DNA of 64,000 bases from Fidelibacterota bacterium (GTDB lineage: Bacteria > Fidelibacterota > Marinisomatia > Marinisomatales > UBA1611). This document shows, piece after piece, positions 35,129 to 44,532 of the stretch. The notes beneath the pieces are model-generated. The model was not told the DNA's origin and made no database searches. It saw only the letters and a program-made list of their open reading frames with translations. The position numbers and the translations under genes were made by a program. The DNA lies in NCBI GenBank assembly GCA_002708715.1, contig PAPB01000039.1, positions 41,195 to 105,194 of the forward strand, in the 5' to 3' direction. How positions within the stretch are numbered: position 1 is the first letter of the stretch; each line of letters opens with the position of its first letter.

Positions 35129-36208
35129 ATGTATAGTCTAATCAAAAATGCGAAGAAATCCCTAAAATTTTTCATCAAAATAATGATTCTTTTTAGTTTT
35201 TTATCCTCACAAGATCTAGAAGATTTATCTTTTGGAGATAATTATTCTTTGGATATAGCCACATGGAATATTGAGTGGTTTCCCAAAAATGGACAATATA
35301 CTGTAGACTATCTTATAAATATCATTTCCCTTCTTGATTTAGATATAATTGCTATTCAAGAGATCGACGATACAACTATGTTTGATCAGATGTTAAATCT
35401 ATTACCAGAATATTCTGGCTATTATGAATCAAGTTGGTTTGCTGGTTTAGCCTATATCTATAAAACAGGAATTGTAGAGCCAAATAATATATTTGAAATA
35501 TATACTACATCTTCATATTGGAATGCCTTTCCTAGATCTCCTATGGTTATGGATATGAACTTTATGGGAGAAAATTATTTTATTATCAATAATCATTTTA
35601 AGTGTTGTGGAGATGGAATAATTGACTTTAATGATACATCTGATGAAGAAAATAGACGATATATCGCTATCAATCTAATCAAAGAGTATATTGATAATAA
35701 TCTTGCGAATGAAAAGGTAATAGTATTGGGTGATCTGAATGATGATATTGCTGAAGCATTACCAAATAATGTTTTCCAGGATATATTAGATGATTCAGAA
35801 AATTACAGCTTTGCAGATTTAGATATTGCCCAAGGCAATAGTTCTGAATGGTCTTTCCCTAATTGGCCGTCTCATCTTGACCATATTTTGATTACGAATG
35901 AATTATTTAATGGATTTAATACCTTCGAAGTTCAGACTATAAAAATAGATGATTATCTTGATAATGGATGGTATGAGTATGATCAAAATATTTCGGACCA
36001 TAGGCCAGTAGCAATAAAGTTTGCAATCGACTCTATCCCTAATTATGATATTAATAATGATGGAGCTACAGACGAATCTGATATTGCAATATTGGTTGAA
36101 TATATTATGAATGCAAATGGATCATTATACTTGTCTGATTTCAATACAGATACAATGGTAGATATTTTTGATTTGTATCTTTTATTAGATTTCATACAAG
36201 ATTTATAA
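35129..36208 (+). CDS. Secreted EEP nuclease with C-terminal dockerin-like domain
   Basis: The 359-residue protein has a signal peptide, an EEP domain (WNIEWFP, IAIQEID, NNHFKCCGDG, LGDLNDD, SDHRPVA), and a C-terminal region (about 305-359) resembling a type I dockerin: YDINNDGATDESDIAILVEYI and DFNTDTMVDIFDLYLLLDFI are two Ca2+-loop-helix repeats. Dockerins bind cohesins; no cohesin is in the window. In Marinimicrobia and relatives such modules also occur as secretion or anchoring tails. The enzyme is probably an extracellular nuclease. Confidence 0.83.
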   Translation: MYSLIKNAKKSLKFFIKIMILFSFLSSQDLEDLSFGDNYSLDIATWNIEWFPKNGQYTVDYLINIISLLDLDIIAIQEIDDTTMFDQMLNLLPEYSGYYESSWFAGLAYIYKTGIVEPNNIFEIYTTSSYWNAFPRSPMVMDMNFMGENYFIINNHFKCCGDGIIDFNDTSDEENRRYIAINLIKEYIDNNLANEKVIVLGDLNDDIAEALPNNVFQDILDDSENYSFADLDIAQGNSSEWSFPNWPSHLDHILITNELFNGFNTFEVQTIKIDDYLDNGWYEYDQNISDHRPVAIKFAIDSIPNYDINNDGATDESDIAILVEYIMNANGSLYLSDFNTDTMVDIFDLYLLLDFIQDL

Positions 36209-36301
36209 CTTTTATGAATATAAAAATTAAGGGTTACAGAATTCTGATAATTCCCATATTATTTAGTTTGTCAATTTTAAAATAATTATATAGAGTTAAT
36301 A

Positions 36302-38140
36302 ATGAATGCAAATCAAAGTAAACTGGTCAATCTCTTTTTTGTAATTGTAATTATCATGACGTCATCTTGCATACAAAAACAAAATAAGAATTCGTTGGAA
36401 ACTATTCAAAAAATTCAAACAGAATCTAGAAGATTAAATTTGTTTTTTGATAAGAATTTTGATGAATATGTTGATAGGCATCCTCAATATCAATCATATT
36501 TAGGTATAAAAAAAGATTATGATAAATGGGATGATATGTCACCTGATGCTGAAGAATTTGAGCTTGAGATAGCAAAAAAATCTTTACAATGGTTAAAAGA
36601 TTCTGTCAATATAAAATTTTTAGATAGTCAAACGTTAGTAAGCTATGAATTATATAAGAAAAAACTTGAAAATCAAATACATGATTATAAATACCGGCTA
36701 TACAATTATCCTTTAAATCAAATGAATGGGAAACAGTCTAGTATCCCTGCTTTTTTAATTAATATGCATAAAATTACATCAATAAAAGAAGCAGAAGATT
36801 ATATTGCAAGGTTAAATGGAATCTATCCACTATTTAAACAATTATTTGAAAATATTAGAGAAAGAGAAAAAAGCGGAATAATACCTCCAACTTTTATATT
36901 GGATCATGTCTTAAATGATGCAGAAAATGTCATTACTGGATTTCCATTTTTAGGAAAAGATACTTGCGCTCTTTATTTGGATTTTTACAATAAGGTAAAA
37001 AAACTTGAGACCTCAAAATTAGAAAAAAATATGTTGTCGCAATCTGCTGAGCAGGCGCTTGAAAATAGCGTTAAGCCTGCATATGAAAAATTGATATTAA
37101 TAGCAAATAATCTAAAAAATAATTATGATGAAAAAGATGGTGTATGGAGATGGAAGAATGGAAGTCTCTTTTATGAGAATGCACTTAAGCGAACAACAAC
37201 AACTAATATGAGCTCAGAAGAAATTCATTTACTTGGGTTAAGTGAAGTGAAACGAATACATAAGGAAATGATATTAATTAAAAATAAGGTCGGATTTGAA
37301 GGGGACTTAAAAGAATTTTTTATAGAGATGAAAGAAAATGATATTTACTATTATCCTCAAACGAACACAGGTAAGAAAAATTACATCAAAGACGCGGAAC
37401 GAATAATTGAAGAATTCAAATTAAGATTAAATGATATTTTCATAACAAAGCCAAAAGCGAAGATGGTTGTTAAAGCTGTTGAAGGATTTAGAGAAAAATC
37501 TGCTGGCAAAGCATTTTATCAGAGGCCAGCACCAGATGGATCACGATCTGGAACGTATTACGCAAATACATATAAAATGAGAATGATGCCAAAATATCAG
37601 ATGGAGGCCCTTGCATATCATGAAGGTATTCCTGGCCATCATATGCAAATCTCCATTGCTCAAGAATTAGAAGGTTTACCTAAATTTAGGAAATATAGTG
37701 GATACACTGCTTATACTGAAGGCTGGGGACTTTATTCTGAATATTTGCCTAAAGAGCTTGGTTTTTATTCTGACCCATATTCTGATTTCGGTAGATTGGC
37801 GATGGAGCTGTGGAGATCTTGTCGACTTGTTGTTGATACTGGGATCCATGCAAAAAAATGGACACGTGAAGAATCCATTGAATATTATTTAAATAATACA
37901 CCCAATGATAAGCTTGATTGTATTAAAATGGTTGAGAGGCATATTGTATATCCTTCTCAAGCAACAGCTTATAAGATTGGTATGAATAAAATTATTGCAT
38001 TAAGAGAAAATGCGAAGTATAAGTTAGGAAGTAAATTTGATATCCGATATTTTCATGAGTTAATACTCTCTCAAGGCTCTGTGCCTCTAAGTGTTTTAGA
38101 AAAAGTCATTAGTAATATGATAGAATTAGAACTCAAATAA
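36302..38140 (+). CDS. DUF885-family lipoprotein (putative metallopeptidase)
   Basis: The 612-residue lipoprotein (signal ending MTSSC, lipidated Cys near residue 23) matches DUF885. It carries AYHEGIPGHHMQI (H440, E441, H445, H446), an HExxxHH metal site, and TEGWGLYSEYLPKELG followed by FGRLAMELWRSCRLVVDTGIHAKKW, all hallmarks. The family is thought to be zinc metallopeptidases, largely uncharacterised. Lipidation suggests an envelope location. It sits in the exported-hydrolase cluster. Confidence 0.9.
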   Translation: MNANQSKLVNLFFVIVIIMTSSCIQKQNKNSLETIQKIQTESRRLNLFFDKNFDEYVDRHPQYQSYLGIKKDYDKWDDMSPDAEEFELEIAKKSLQWLKDSVNIKFLDSQTLVSYELYKKKLENQIHDYKYRLYNYPLNQMNGKQSSIPAFLINMHKITSIKEAEDYIARLNGIYPLFKQLFENIREREKSGIIPPTFILDHVLNDAENVITGFPFLGKDTCALYLDFYNKVKKLETSKLEKNMLSQSAEQALENSVKPAYEKLILIANNLKNNYDEKDGVWRWKNGSLFYENALKRTTTTNMSSEEIHLLGLSEVKRIHKEMILIKNKVGFEGDLKEFFIEMKENDIYYYPQTNTGKKNYIKDAERIIEEFKLRLNDIFITKPKAKMVVKAVEGFREKSAGKAFYQRPAPDGSRSGTYYANTYKMRMMPKYQMEALAYHEGIPGHHMQISIAQELEGLPKFRKYSGYTAYTEGWGLYSEYLPKELGFYSDPYSDFGRLAMELWRSCRLVVDTGIHAKKWTREESIEYYLNNTPNDKLDCIKMVERHIVYPSQATAYKIGMNKIIALRENAKYKLGSKFDIRYFHELILSQGSVPLSVLEKVISNMIELELK

Positions 38141-38151
38141 TTAGGTATTAT

Positions 38152-39321
38152 ATGTTTACGAATGGCAATGGGATTTTTTTAAGATATGTATATTTATTGA
38201 TTTTGATCATTTTGTGTACTTCAAAGATATTATCTCAGAATCAAGTCTGTTTTGAGATAGAAGCTAATCCTAATCCTAACCATCCTGCTTTTGGGATTTT
38301 TTCAAAATATGTTAATGTGTTTGATTGTATAAAAATTTATGCTGAGAATAATATCTCTGATGAGAAAATTCTTCATGTTGCATCTGTTGCTGCAGAGCTT
38401 TTAGACAACAATGAAGATGGGATTATTGATGACCCTCTGATAGAGTCTTCTTTGATTCAATTGAATGCTGTTATGCCTATATTCCAATCAGAAAGTGGTA
38501 ATGCAATTGATACTTTTTTTGATAATTTATATGATGGATGTACTGGTGCTGTATTATTTAGAAATGAAATTGATCCAAATCAACCAGGGCATTGGGGAGA
38601 TGATGCTACGGTAGAAGAGGTGCTACACACAATTAATGCTTGTGGTCATGTTGAGGTATATCCTGCACTTTACGATTTAGAGCCAAATTCATCTTATCTT
38701 ACTGATGCTATGGATATTGCCCGTGGTGGCCAATATATTACGCTTCCGCCTTATTATCCTGAAGAGGCATGGTATCACTATGATGATTGGACATGTGATT
38801 ATGGTTGCATGGCCATGGAGTATCTATATTGGTGTATTGTTACAAATATGGATCTCATATCTGATGCTCAAACCTGTTTTGGTATTGCTAATGAGTGGGA
38901 GCCATGTACACCAGAGTTATTTGAGGCAACTGATACGCTTATGTTTAATTTGATTAATGACCCTTTGAATATGCTACCCCAACAGGCTCCAGATGGTAAT
39001 TATTGCATAGATAATGTAAAAATAAGTAAAGATGATAATAACTCACCATCTCAAATATTTTCTAATTATCCTAATCCTTTTAATCCAATTACAACTTTTC
39101 GATATAATTTACAAAAAGATGCATATGTTAATATTTCTATCTATGATATTTTAGGTAATAAAATTCGTGAATTAATTAATAACCAACAGCCAGCGGGATA
39201 TAGGATTGTACAATGGGATGCTACCAATTATATGGGTAGGCGTGTTCCAGCTGGTATGTATTTATATAGTATTGAAATAGATGATTTAAGATTTATGAAA
39301 AAGATGATCCTTTTAAAATAA
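38152..39321 (+). CDS. Secreted protein with HTxxxxGH motif and PNPFN tail
   Basis: The 389-residue protein has a signal peptide (about 1-28), an N-terminal unknown domain with EEVLHTINACGHVEVYP (a possible metal site, HTINACGH) and several Cys, and a C-terminal sorting domain beginning NYPNPFNPITTF at about residue 304, with IYDILGNKIREL and GMYLYSIEIDD and a final KKMILLK. It follows the DUF885 gene by 11 bases, so the two could be cotranscribed. The catalytic role, if any, is unclear. Confidence 0.72.
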   Translation: MFTNGNGIFLRYVYLLILIILCTSKILSQNQVCFEIEANPNPNHPAFGIFSKYVNVFDCIKIYAENNISDEKILHVASVAAELLDNNEDGIIDDPLIESSLIQLNAVMPIFQSESGNAIDTFFDNLYDGCTGAVLFRNEIDPNQPGHWGDDATVEEVLHTINACGHVEVYPALYDLEPNSSYLTDAMDIARGGQYITLPPYYPEEAWYHYDDWTCDYGCMAMEYLYWCIVTNMDLISDAQTCFGIANEWEPCTPELFEATDTLMFNLINDPLNMLPQQAPDGNYCIDNVKISKDDNNSPSQIFSNYPNPFNPITTFRYNLQKDAYVNISIYDILGNKIRELINNQQPAGYRIVQWDATNYMGRRVPAGMYLYSIEIDDLRFMKKMILLK

Positions 39322-39433
39322 TTGCTATGGAAATTTTATTGGGTTTTATTAGTATAATTTGTTTATGAATTCAATAACTATATCAAGGATACAATCATAT
39401 TGAAACATTTATCAATACTAGGTAGGTTGAATT

Positions 39434-41440
39434 ATGCTTAGATTTATTTTTCTTTTTACAATAATAACTTGTTCCTATTCTCAGACGGTTATTGGCGAGG
39501 GAATGGTTGGGCAACAGTTGCTTGATTATGTTGTAGATAATTATAAAACATCTACGACGTTAGGCTATAATAATGCAAGAGATATCCTTTATGGGACAAT
39601 TGATATTGGTGAGGATAATGAATTGTCGTGTGTTTATTCAGGGTTTACTATCACTTTAGATATTACTCAAGATCCAAGTACAAACGCATACAATCAAGGC
39701 GTAAATTGTGAACATTCCTGGCCACAGAGCATGGGAGCTGATGAAGAGCCACAAAAAAGTGACTTACATCATCTATATCCGTGTAAGGCAAATGTTAACT
39801 CTTCAAGGGGAAATCATCCTTACGCTGAAATTGAAGATGAGATTACGGATACATGGTATAGAAATGATTACTCACAAGAATCAATACCACTAGAATTCAT
39901 TGAAGAATATGCAGAGAAATTAAATGGTGGTGAGCCTGTTTTTGAACCTCGTGAAGATCATAAAGGTAATGCTTCAAGGGCTATGTTTTATTTTTTTGCA
40001 ATGTATCAGGATGATGCGGATACAAATTTTTGGTCTTTTCAAAAACATACATTGCTTGATTGGCACTATTTAGATCCTGTAAATGAAATGGAGCTTGAAA
40101 GGACTTGGTTAATTGCTTCTTATCAAGAAGACCAACCTAATCCATTTATTCTAGATTCTAGTTTAGCTCGTAGAATTTGGTTTGTAGAGAATAATGGGGG
40201 TGCAAACCCGCCAGATACATTTTCACTGATTATGCCTTATAATCATATGGAGATTTTATCACTCTTGCCTAATTTTCTTTGGCATTCATCTGAGGATAAT
40301 GATTGGTTGGATACAGTGCGATATACAGTAATGCTTGATGGTCCAGACCCTGGGATTGTAGTGTATGAGGCAGGCACAGACACTTCGTTTTCTATGATTG
40401 AATCATTACAAGATAATTCGCAATACTTTTGGCAAGTGATTGCCCAAGATCTCAGTGGCCATCAAACTGTTAATCAAAACGGATATCAAACCTTTTTTAT
40501 TAATACTAATAATGAACCACCTACAATGCCTATTCTAGTGGCACCGATTCATGGAAGTATCCAGTCTAATCTTACACCAAGTTTATATTGGACAGAGTCT
40601 TTAGACCCAGACCCGATGGATCAAATCACTTATGTCCTGTATTTAAAAGAACATGGCTCGATTGAATGGCAGAGTATTTATCTTGACACAAATTCATACT
40701 CTCCCGTAATTAATTTAATGGATAATGCTTCTTACTCTTGGTATGTACATTCTTCAGATCTCTATGGTGGTGAGGTTTGGACTGATAGTATAAACTTTTT
40801 TACTGATGTTTTTCCAGAGCCTCCTGGTGCATTCTTCACTGTTTCACCTCAAGACCAAGCATTAAATATAGATTCTGAAATACAATTCATTTGGAGAAGT
40901 TCTATTGATCCAGACCCATTAGAAATAATTCAGTATCAACTAGTATATGTCAATAATCTAGAGGACTGGGATGACACATTGAACTACAATTATAGTGAAT
41001 TGATTGAGGATACAGTAATAACTTTAAACCTTGAAGATAATGGGCAATATTATTGGGGTGTTATTGCTAGAGATACAGATGGATTTAAAATCGTAAGTAA
41101 TGATGGGAATCCTAATGAATTAATGATTGGTGCCTTAACCACAAAGCAAGATAATATACCTAGTGTATTTTCATTGTCACAGAACTTTCCTAATCCATTT
41201 AACCCAGCAACAAATATAACTTATGATATCCCAAGAATTGAACATGTAATAATAACAATTCATGATATTGTGGGACGGCACATCACAACTTTAGTTGATG
41301 AAAATAAAAATACTGGATCGTATTCGATTATTTGGAATGGGCGAAATAATATTGGGAAAGATGTTCCAGCGGGAATGTATATTTACACTATTAAAGCAGG
41401 TAGCTTTAGCAACTCGAAAAAGCTTGTCCTATTAAAATAA
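39434..41440 (+). CDS. EndA-type extracellular nuclease with FN3-like and PNPFN tail domains
   Basis: The 668-residue secreted protein contains an Endonuclease I domain (NCEHSWPQSMG, SDLHHLYPCKANVNSSRGN, HKGNASRAMFYFFAMYQ), which cleaves DNA, followed by two or three fibronectin-III/Ig-like domains (e.g. NNEPPTMPILVAPIHGS, FPEPPGAFFTVSPQDQA) and a C-terminal sorting domain starting NFPNPFNPATNI near residue 583. Endonuclease I uses a beta-beta-alpha metal finger. With the EEP genes it suggests extracellular DNA degradation. Surface tethering through the tail is inferred. Confidence 0.9.
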   Translation: MLRFIFLFTIITCSYSQTVIGEGMVGQQLLDYVVDNYKTSTTLGYNNARDILYGTIDIGEDNELSCVYSGFTITLDITQDPSTNAYNQGVNCEHSWPQSMGADEEPQKSDLHHLYPCKANVNSSRGNHPYAEIEDEITDTWYRNDYSQESIPLEFIEEYAEKLNGGEPVFEPREDHKGNASRAMFYFFAMYQDDADTNFWSFQKHTLLDWHYLDPVNEMELERTWLIASYQEDQPNPFILDSSLARRIWFVENNGGANPPDTFSLIMPYNHMEILSLLPNFLWHSSEDNDWLDTVRYTVMLDGPDPGIVVYEAGTDTSFSMIESLQDNSQYFWQVIAQDLSGHQTVNQNGYQTFFINTNNEPPTMPILVAPIHGSIQSNLTPSLYWTESLDPDPMDQITYVLYLKEHGSIEWQSIYLDTNSYSPVINLMDNASYSWYVHSSDLYGGEVWTDSINFFTDVFPEPPGAFFTVSPQDQALNIDSEIQFIWRSSIDPDPLEIIQYQLVYVNNLEDWDDTLNYNYSELIEDTVITLNLEDNGQYYWGVIARDTDGFKIVSNDGNPNELMIGALTTKQDNIPSVFSLSQNFPNPFNPATNITYDIPRIEHVIITIHDIVGRHITTLVDENKNTGSYSIIWNGRNNIGKDVPAGMYIYTIKAGSFSNSKKLVLLK

Positions 41441-41464
41441 TAATGTCGTAGTTAATAAAAAAAG

Positions 41465-42106
41465 ATGAGGATTATGATTAAAATATATTTTCAATTAACA
41501 ATTTTGATAAGTTTAATATTTATTGGATGTGAAAAAAAGGCTGATAAAAAGCCTAATGCTAATCATGTTGTTCATAGCCTTTCTTCAGGGTCATATGATG
41601 TGAATACAACTGAGAGTCGATTAGAATGGTCTGGTAGAAAAGTAGCATACGGTCATAATGGTACATTGATGATTAAAAATGGTAGTGTTGAAATTTTATC
41701 CAATGGTAATATTAATGGAAAATTTGATATTGATATGAATTCTATTAATGTTACGGATTTAGAGGGTGGTCGAAAAAATAGTCTAGAGGGCCATCTTAAA
41801 GCTGCAGATTTTTTTGATGTTGTACAATTTCCAATAGCATCTATTGTAATTCGGGCTAATAAGAAAAATATTAAAGATAATCGGATAGATATAAACGCTG
41901 ACCTAACAATAAAAAATATTACCCATCCAATTAATTTTACGGCTAGTATAATTGACTCTCAACCACAATTAAAGATGGAAGCTAACATAGTATTTGATAG
42001 ATCAAAATATGATGTCAGATTTGGTTCTGGTAAATTTTTTCAGAATTTAGGTGATAAAATGATTCTGGATGATATTAATATTGCTGCTCACCTTAATTTT
42101 AATTAA
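41465..42106 (+). CDS. YceI-family lipoprotein
   Basis: The 213-residue protein has a lipoprotein signal (GC at 21-22) and a YceI domain, a lipocalin-like barrel that binds isoprenoids or polyisoprenoid phosphate. Typical parts are YDVNTTESRLEWSGRK, GGRKNSLEGHLKAADFFDV and ITHPINFTASI. A second ATG at 41474 may be the real start. Its stop overlaps the rhodanese start (TAATG), beginning a tight run of genes. Confidence 0.88.
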   Translation: MRIMIKIYFQLTILISLIFIGCEKKADKKPNANHVVHSLSSGSYDVNTTESRLEWSGRKVAYGHNGTLMIKNGSVEILSNGNINGKFDIDMNSINVTDLEGGRKNSLEGHLKAADFFDVVQFPIASIVIRANKKNIKDNRIDINADLTIKNITHPINFTASIIDSQPQLKMEANIVFDRSKYDVRFGSGKFFQNLGDKMILDDINIAAHLNFN

Positions 42107-42594
42107 TGATCAATAATAAAAAATTATTAAACCAGATATTTAGTATTATATTTATCAGTGTACTTGTTTCTGTGGCTTATAATCAATTTAGATCTGAACC
42201 TCTTTCTTTGGTGAAAAAGAAAATACAAATTTTAACTGAAGTGCCCAGCTTAGATGCAATGCTTCTTGAACCTACTATTACTGGTATTGACATTAATCTT
42301 GCTCAAACACTATTTGAAAATAATGTAATATTTATCGATGCTAGATCGGAAGAATATTTTAATGAAGGCCATATCCCAAATGCAATATGTAAAGATGATT
42401 TTGTTTCATTAGTAGTCCAATTGGAAAATATTCTGGGAATGGATGATCCATTTGTTGTCTATTGTAGTGATGATGATTGTGGATCTAGTGAAGAATTATC
42501 TTATGAACTGCAGTCATATGGCTTTAATAATATATATTTATTTAAAGGCGGTTGGAAGGAATGGCAGAATGCTGGTTTACCAGAGGAAAAATAG
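42106..42594 (+). CDS. Membrane-anchored rhodanese-domain protein
   Basis: The 162-residue protein has an N-terminal TM (about 9-27) and a single rhodanese domain (residues 55-160) with FIDARSEEYFNEGHIPNAI and the active-site loop VVYCSDDDCGSSEE (nucleophile C120, plus C125). It likely sits on the periplasmic side. The YceI, rhodanese and DoxX-like genes overlap and probably form an operon handling sulfur or quinone-linked chemistry, though no direct partner is known. Confidence 0.85.
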   Translation: MINNKKLLNQIFSIIFISVLVSVAYNQFRSEPLSLVKKKIQILTEVPSLDAMLLEPTITGIDINLAQTLFENNVIFIDARSEEYFNEGHIPNAICKDDFVSLVVQLENILGMDDPFVVYCSDDDCGSSEELSYELQSYGFNNIYLFKGGWKEWQNAGLPEEK

Positions 42595-43031
42595 TGGGTA
42601 AAATATATCCTTATTTAGAACTTTTTTGTCGAATTATCATAGGAGGTGTTTTCCTTTGGGCTAGTGTAGATAAAATAATCGATCCATCAAAATTTTCTAG
42701 AGAGATATCAAACTATCATATTATTCCTTTTGGTCTAGAGAATTTAATAGCAATAGCTCTTCCATGGCTTGAACTTATGATTGGGATTGGACTTATTTTG
42801 GGATTTTATATTAATGCAAATACAATTATTGCTGGCTTTCTTTTAGTAATATTCAATGTTTTAGTTTTTCAGGCAATGATGCGTGGATTTAATATTGAAT
42901 GTGGTTGTGGTTTAAAAGAAGGGCAAATGGTTGGTTATGGAAAACTATTTGAAAACTTTATACTATTGTTAGGATGCCTATTTATTCTTAAAGTTAAAGA
43001 TCGGATTCTATATTTTAAAAAAAATCAGTAA
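42594..43031 (+). CDS. DoxX/MauE-like membrane protein
   Basis: I place the start at GTG 42594, which overlaps the rhodanese stop (TAGTG) and has a GAGG upstream. The ATG at 42552 lies inside the rhodanese gene. The 145-residue protein has four TM segments with the DoxX pattern RIIIGGVFLWASVDKI and LPWLELMIGIGLILG. A cytosolic or periplasmic ECGCGLKEGQ segment lies before the last helix, as in MauE-type proteins involved in disulfide or methylamine dehydrogenase maturation. The rhodanese-DoxX pairing is widespread. Confidence 0.82.
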   Translation: MGKIYPYLELFCRIIIGGVFLWASVDKIIDPSKFSREISNYHIIPFGLENLIAIALPWLELMIGIGLILGFYINANTIIAGFLLVIFNVLVFQAMMRGFNIECGCGLKEGQMVGYGKLFENFILLLGCLFILKVKDRILYFKKNQ

Positions 43032-43125
43032 TACTATCTTTAATAATTTTTATAGAGCATTTTTATATATTTTAGCATCATTAGTTGCTGGAACTCAAAA
43101 TGGTCACCTTTTAAAAGTTGAATCC

Positions 43126-44499
43126 TTGAATCGCAACGAAACGATTATTAGTGTTGATCATCAGACTCATGTTGATTATGGTCTATCATATCCTATTACA
43201 TATGTTTTTTCTCTTCCAGAAGGAAGTGAGGGTCTATTAACCTATAAAAAATTTCAACAAAATAATGATTGGTCCCAATTAATTGAAAAAACATCAGAAG
43301 ATTTTTTTAATGGGGAAGAAATTGTTCGATTCGATTATAACGCTAGTAAGGCTTATGTGTCTATTGCATTTTCAGATATATCAGATTCGATCTATATAAA
43401 AATAGATAATACTTTAGGTGAACCTATATCTATAAACTATGAAGAAATGAGTAAGTATTATGATAATAGAGATGTTGTAGTAACATCTACGGCGGATGAC
43501 TGGGCATCATATTTTAATGATAAATTTCTTCGCACTTGTAGAAACTTTAGGGATTTTAATTTATGGCTTTCATGTGGAGTTGTCACAGATCATTGTGATC
43601 AGAGCACCTGGTTTGATATTCAAAATCAATTAGATTCTGGTTTTGTTGAAGTAGTCTCTCATTCTCAAATACATCCTTATATTCCGTATGAAGACGTTGA
43701 GGGAGAAGTCCTTGGCAGTAAACAGGATTTGATTGATAATCTTAATTTACCTGCTCAAAATAGTTTTGGTGAAAATGAATATGTTTACGTTTGGGTCGCT
43801 CCTTATGGAGAATATAATGATGAAATTGATTCAATGGTAAGTATAGGGAGGTATTTGACATCAAGGCTTTATAATAACGGTGAAAATTATCAAATCTCTA
43901 ATTGGAATCCTGAACTATATAAATATGACCCTGTTGAGGTTTCTACAGAAGTCGGACCTCTTTGGCTTGGTACAACAGATACAACTTATTTAAACAATGC
44001 TTTTGATTATGCATTAGAGCAAGGAGGAGTATATCACGTAATGTGTCACCCAAATGTTATTGAATGGGATGAGGAGTATCCTTGGGTACATCTTGAGTAT
44101 ATTAGTAATAGAAAAAATGTTTGGTATGTCGCTTTTGGGCATCTTTATTTATATGATTTTCTAAGTTCTACCTATCCCAATATGGATCTTGATATCCATG
44201 CTGGAAATCAACTACTGCCTAATAACTTCACTTTATATCAAAACCATCCAAATCCATTTAATGCTAGTACACTTTTTAATTTTTATTTAGAAGAAAATTT
44301 GTTCATAAACATTAATATTTATGATTATAGAGGTATTTTTATAAAGTCTATTATGAATGATGAATTATCTCGTGGTAAATATACAGTCAAATGGGATGGC
44401 ACTAACGCATCTGGAAATAATGTAAGCTCAGGAGTATACATATATTCTATGGATAATGGTTTCTCAAGAAAAACAAAGAAAATGATTTTAACTAAATGA
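43126..44499 (+). CDS. Secreted deacetylase-like protein with PNPFN tail; start unclear
   Basis: The coordinate given begins at the first canonical start in frame (TTG 43126; 457 residues). The frame is open upstream and encodes an evident signal peptide at about 43048-43095 (AFLYILASLVAGTQ) with no ATG, GTG or TTG before it, so an unusual start or a sequence error is likely. The body resembles a NodB-like polysaccharide deacetylase: VVVTSTADDWASYF, WLSCGVVTDHC, VEVVSHSQIHPY and WVAPYGEYN. A C-terminal sorting domain starts HPNPFNAST. Substrate unknown. Confidence 0.68.
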   Translation: MNRNETIISVDHQTHVDYGLSYPITYVFSLPEGSEGLLTYKKFQQNNDWSQLIEKTSEDFFNGEEIVRFDYNASKAYVSIAFSDISDSIYIKIDNTLGEPISINYEEMSKYYDNRDVVVTSTADDWASYFNDKFLRTCRNFRDFNLWLSCGVVTDHCDQSTWFDIQNQLDSGFVEVVSHSQIHPYIPYEDVEGEVLGSKQDLIDNLNLPAQNSFGENEYVYVWVAPYGEYNDEIDSMVSIGRYLTSRLYNNGENYQISNWNPELYKYDPVEVSTEVGPLWLGTTDTTYLNNAFDYALEQGGVYHVMCHPNVIEWDEEYPWVHLEYISNRKNVWYVAFGHLYLYDFLSSTYPNMDLDIHAGNQLLPNNFTLYQNHPNPFNASTLFNFYLEENLFININIYDYRGIFIKSIMNDELSRGKYTVKWDGTNASGNNVSSGVYIYSMDNGFSRKTKKMILTK

Positions 44500-44532
44500 A
44501 AATTTGTGATATAAAAAAAATAGATTGAAGGG

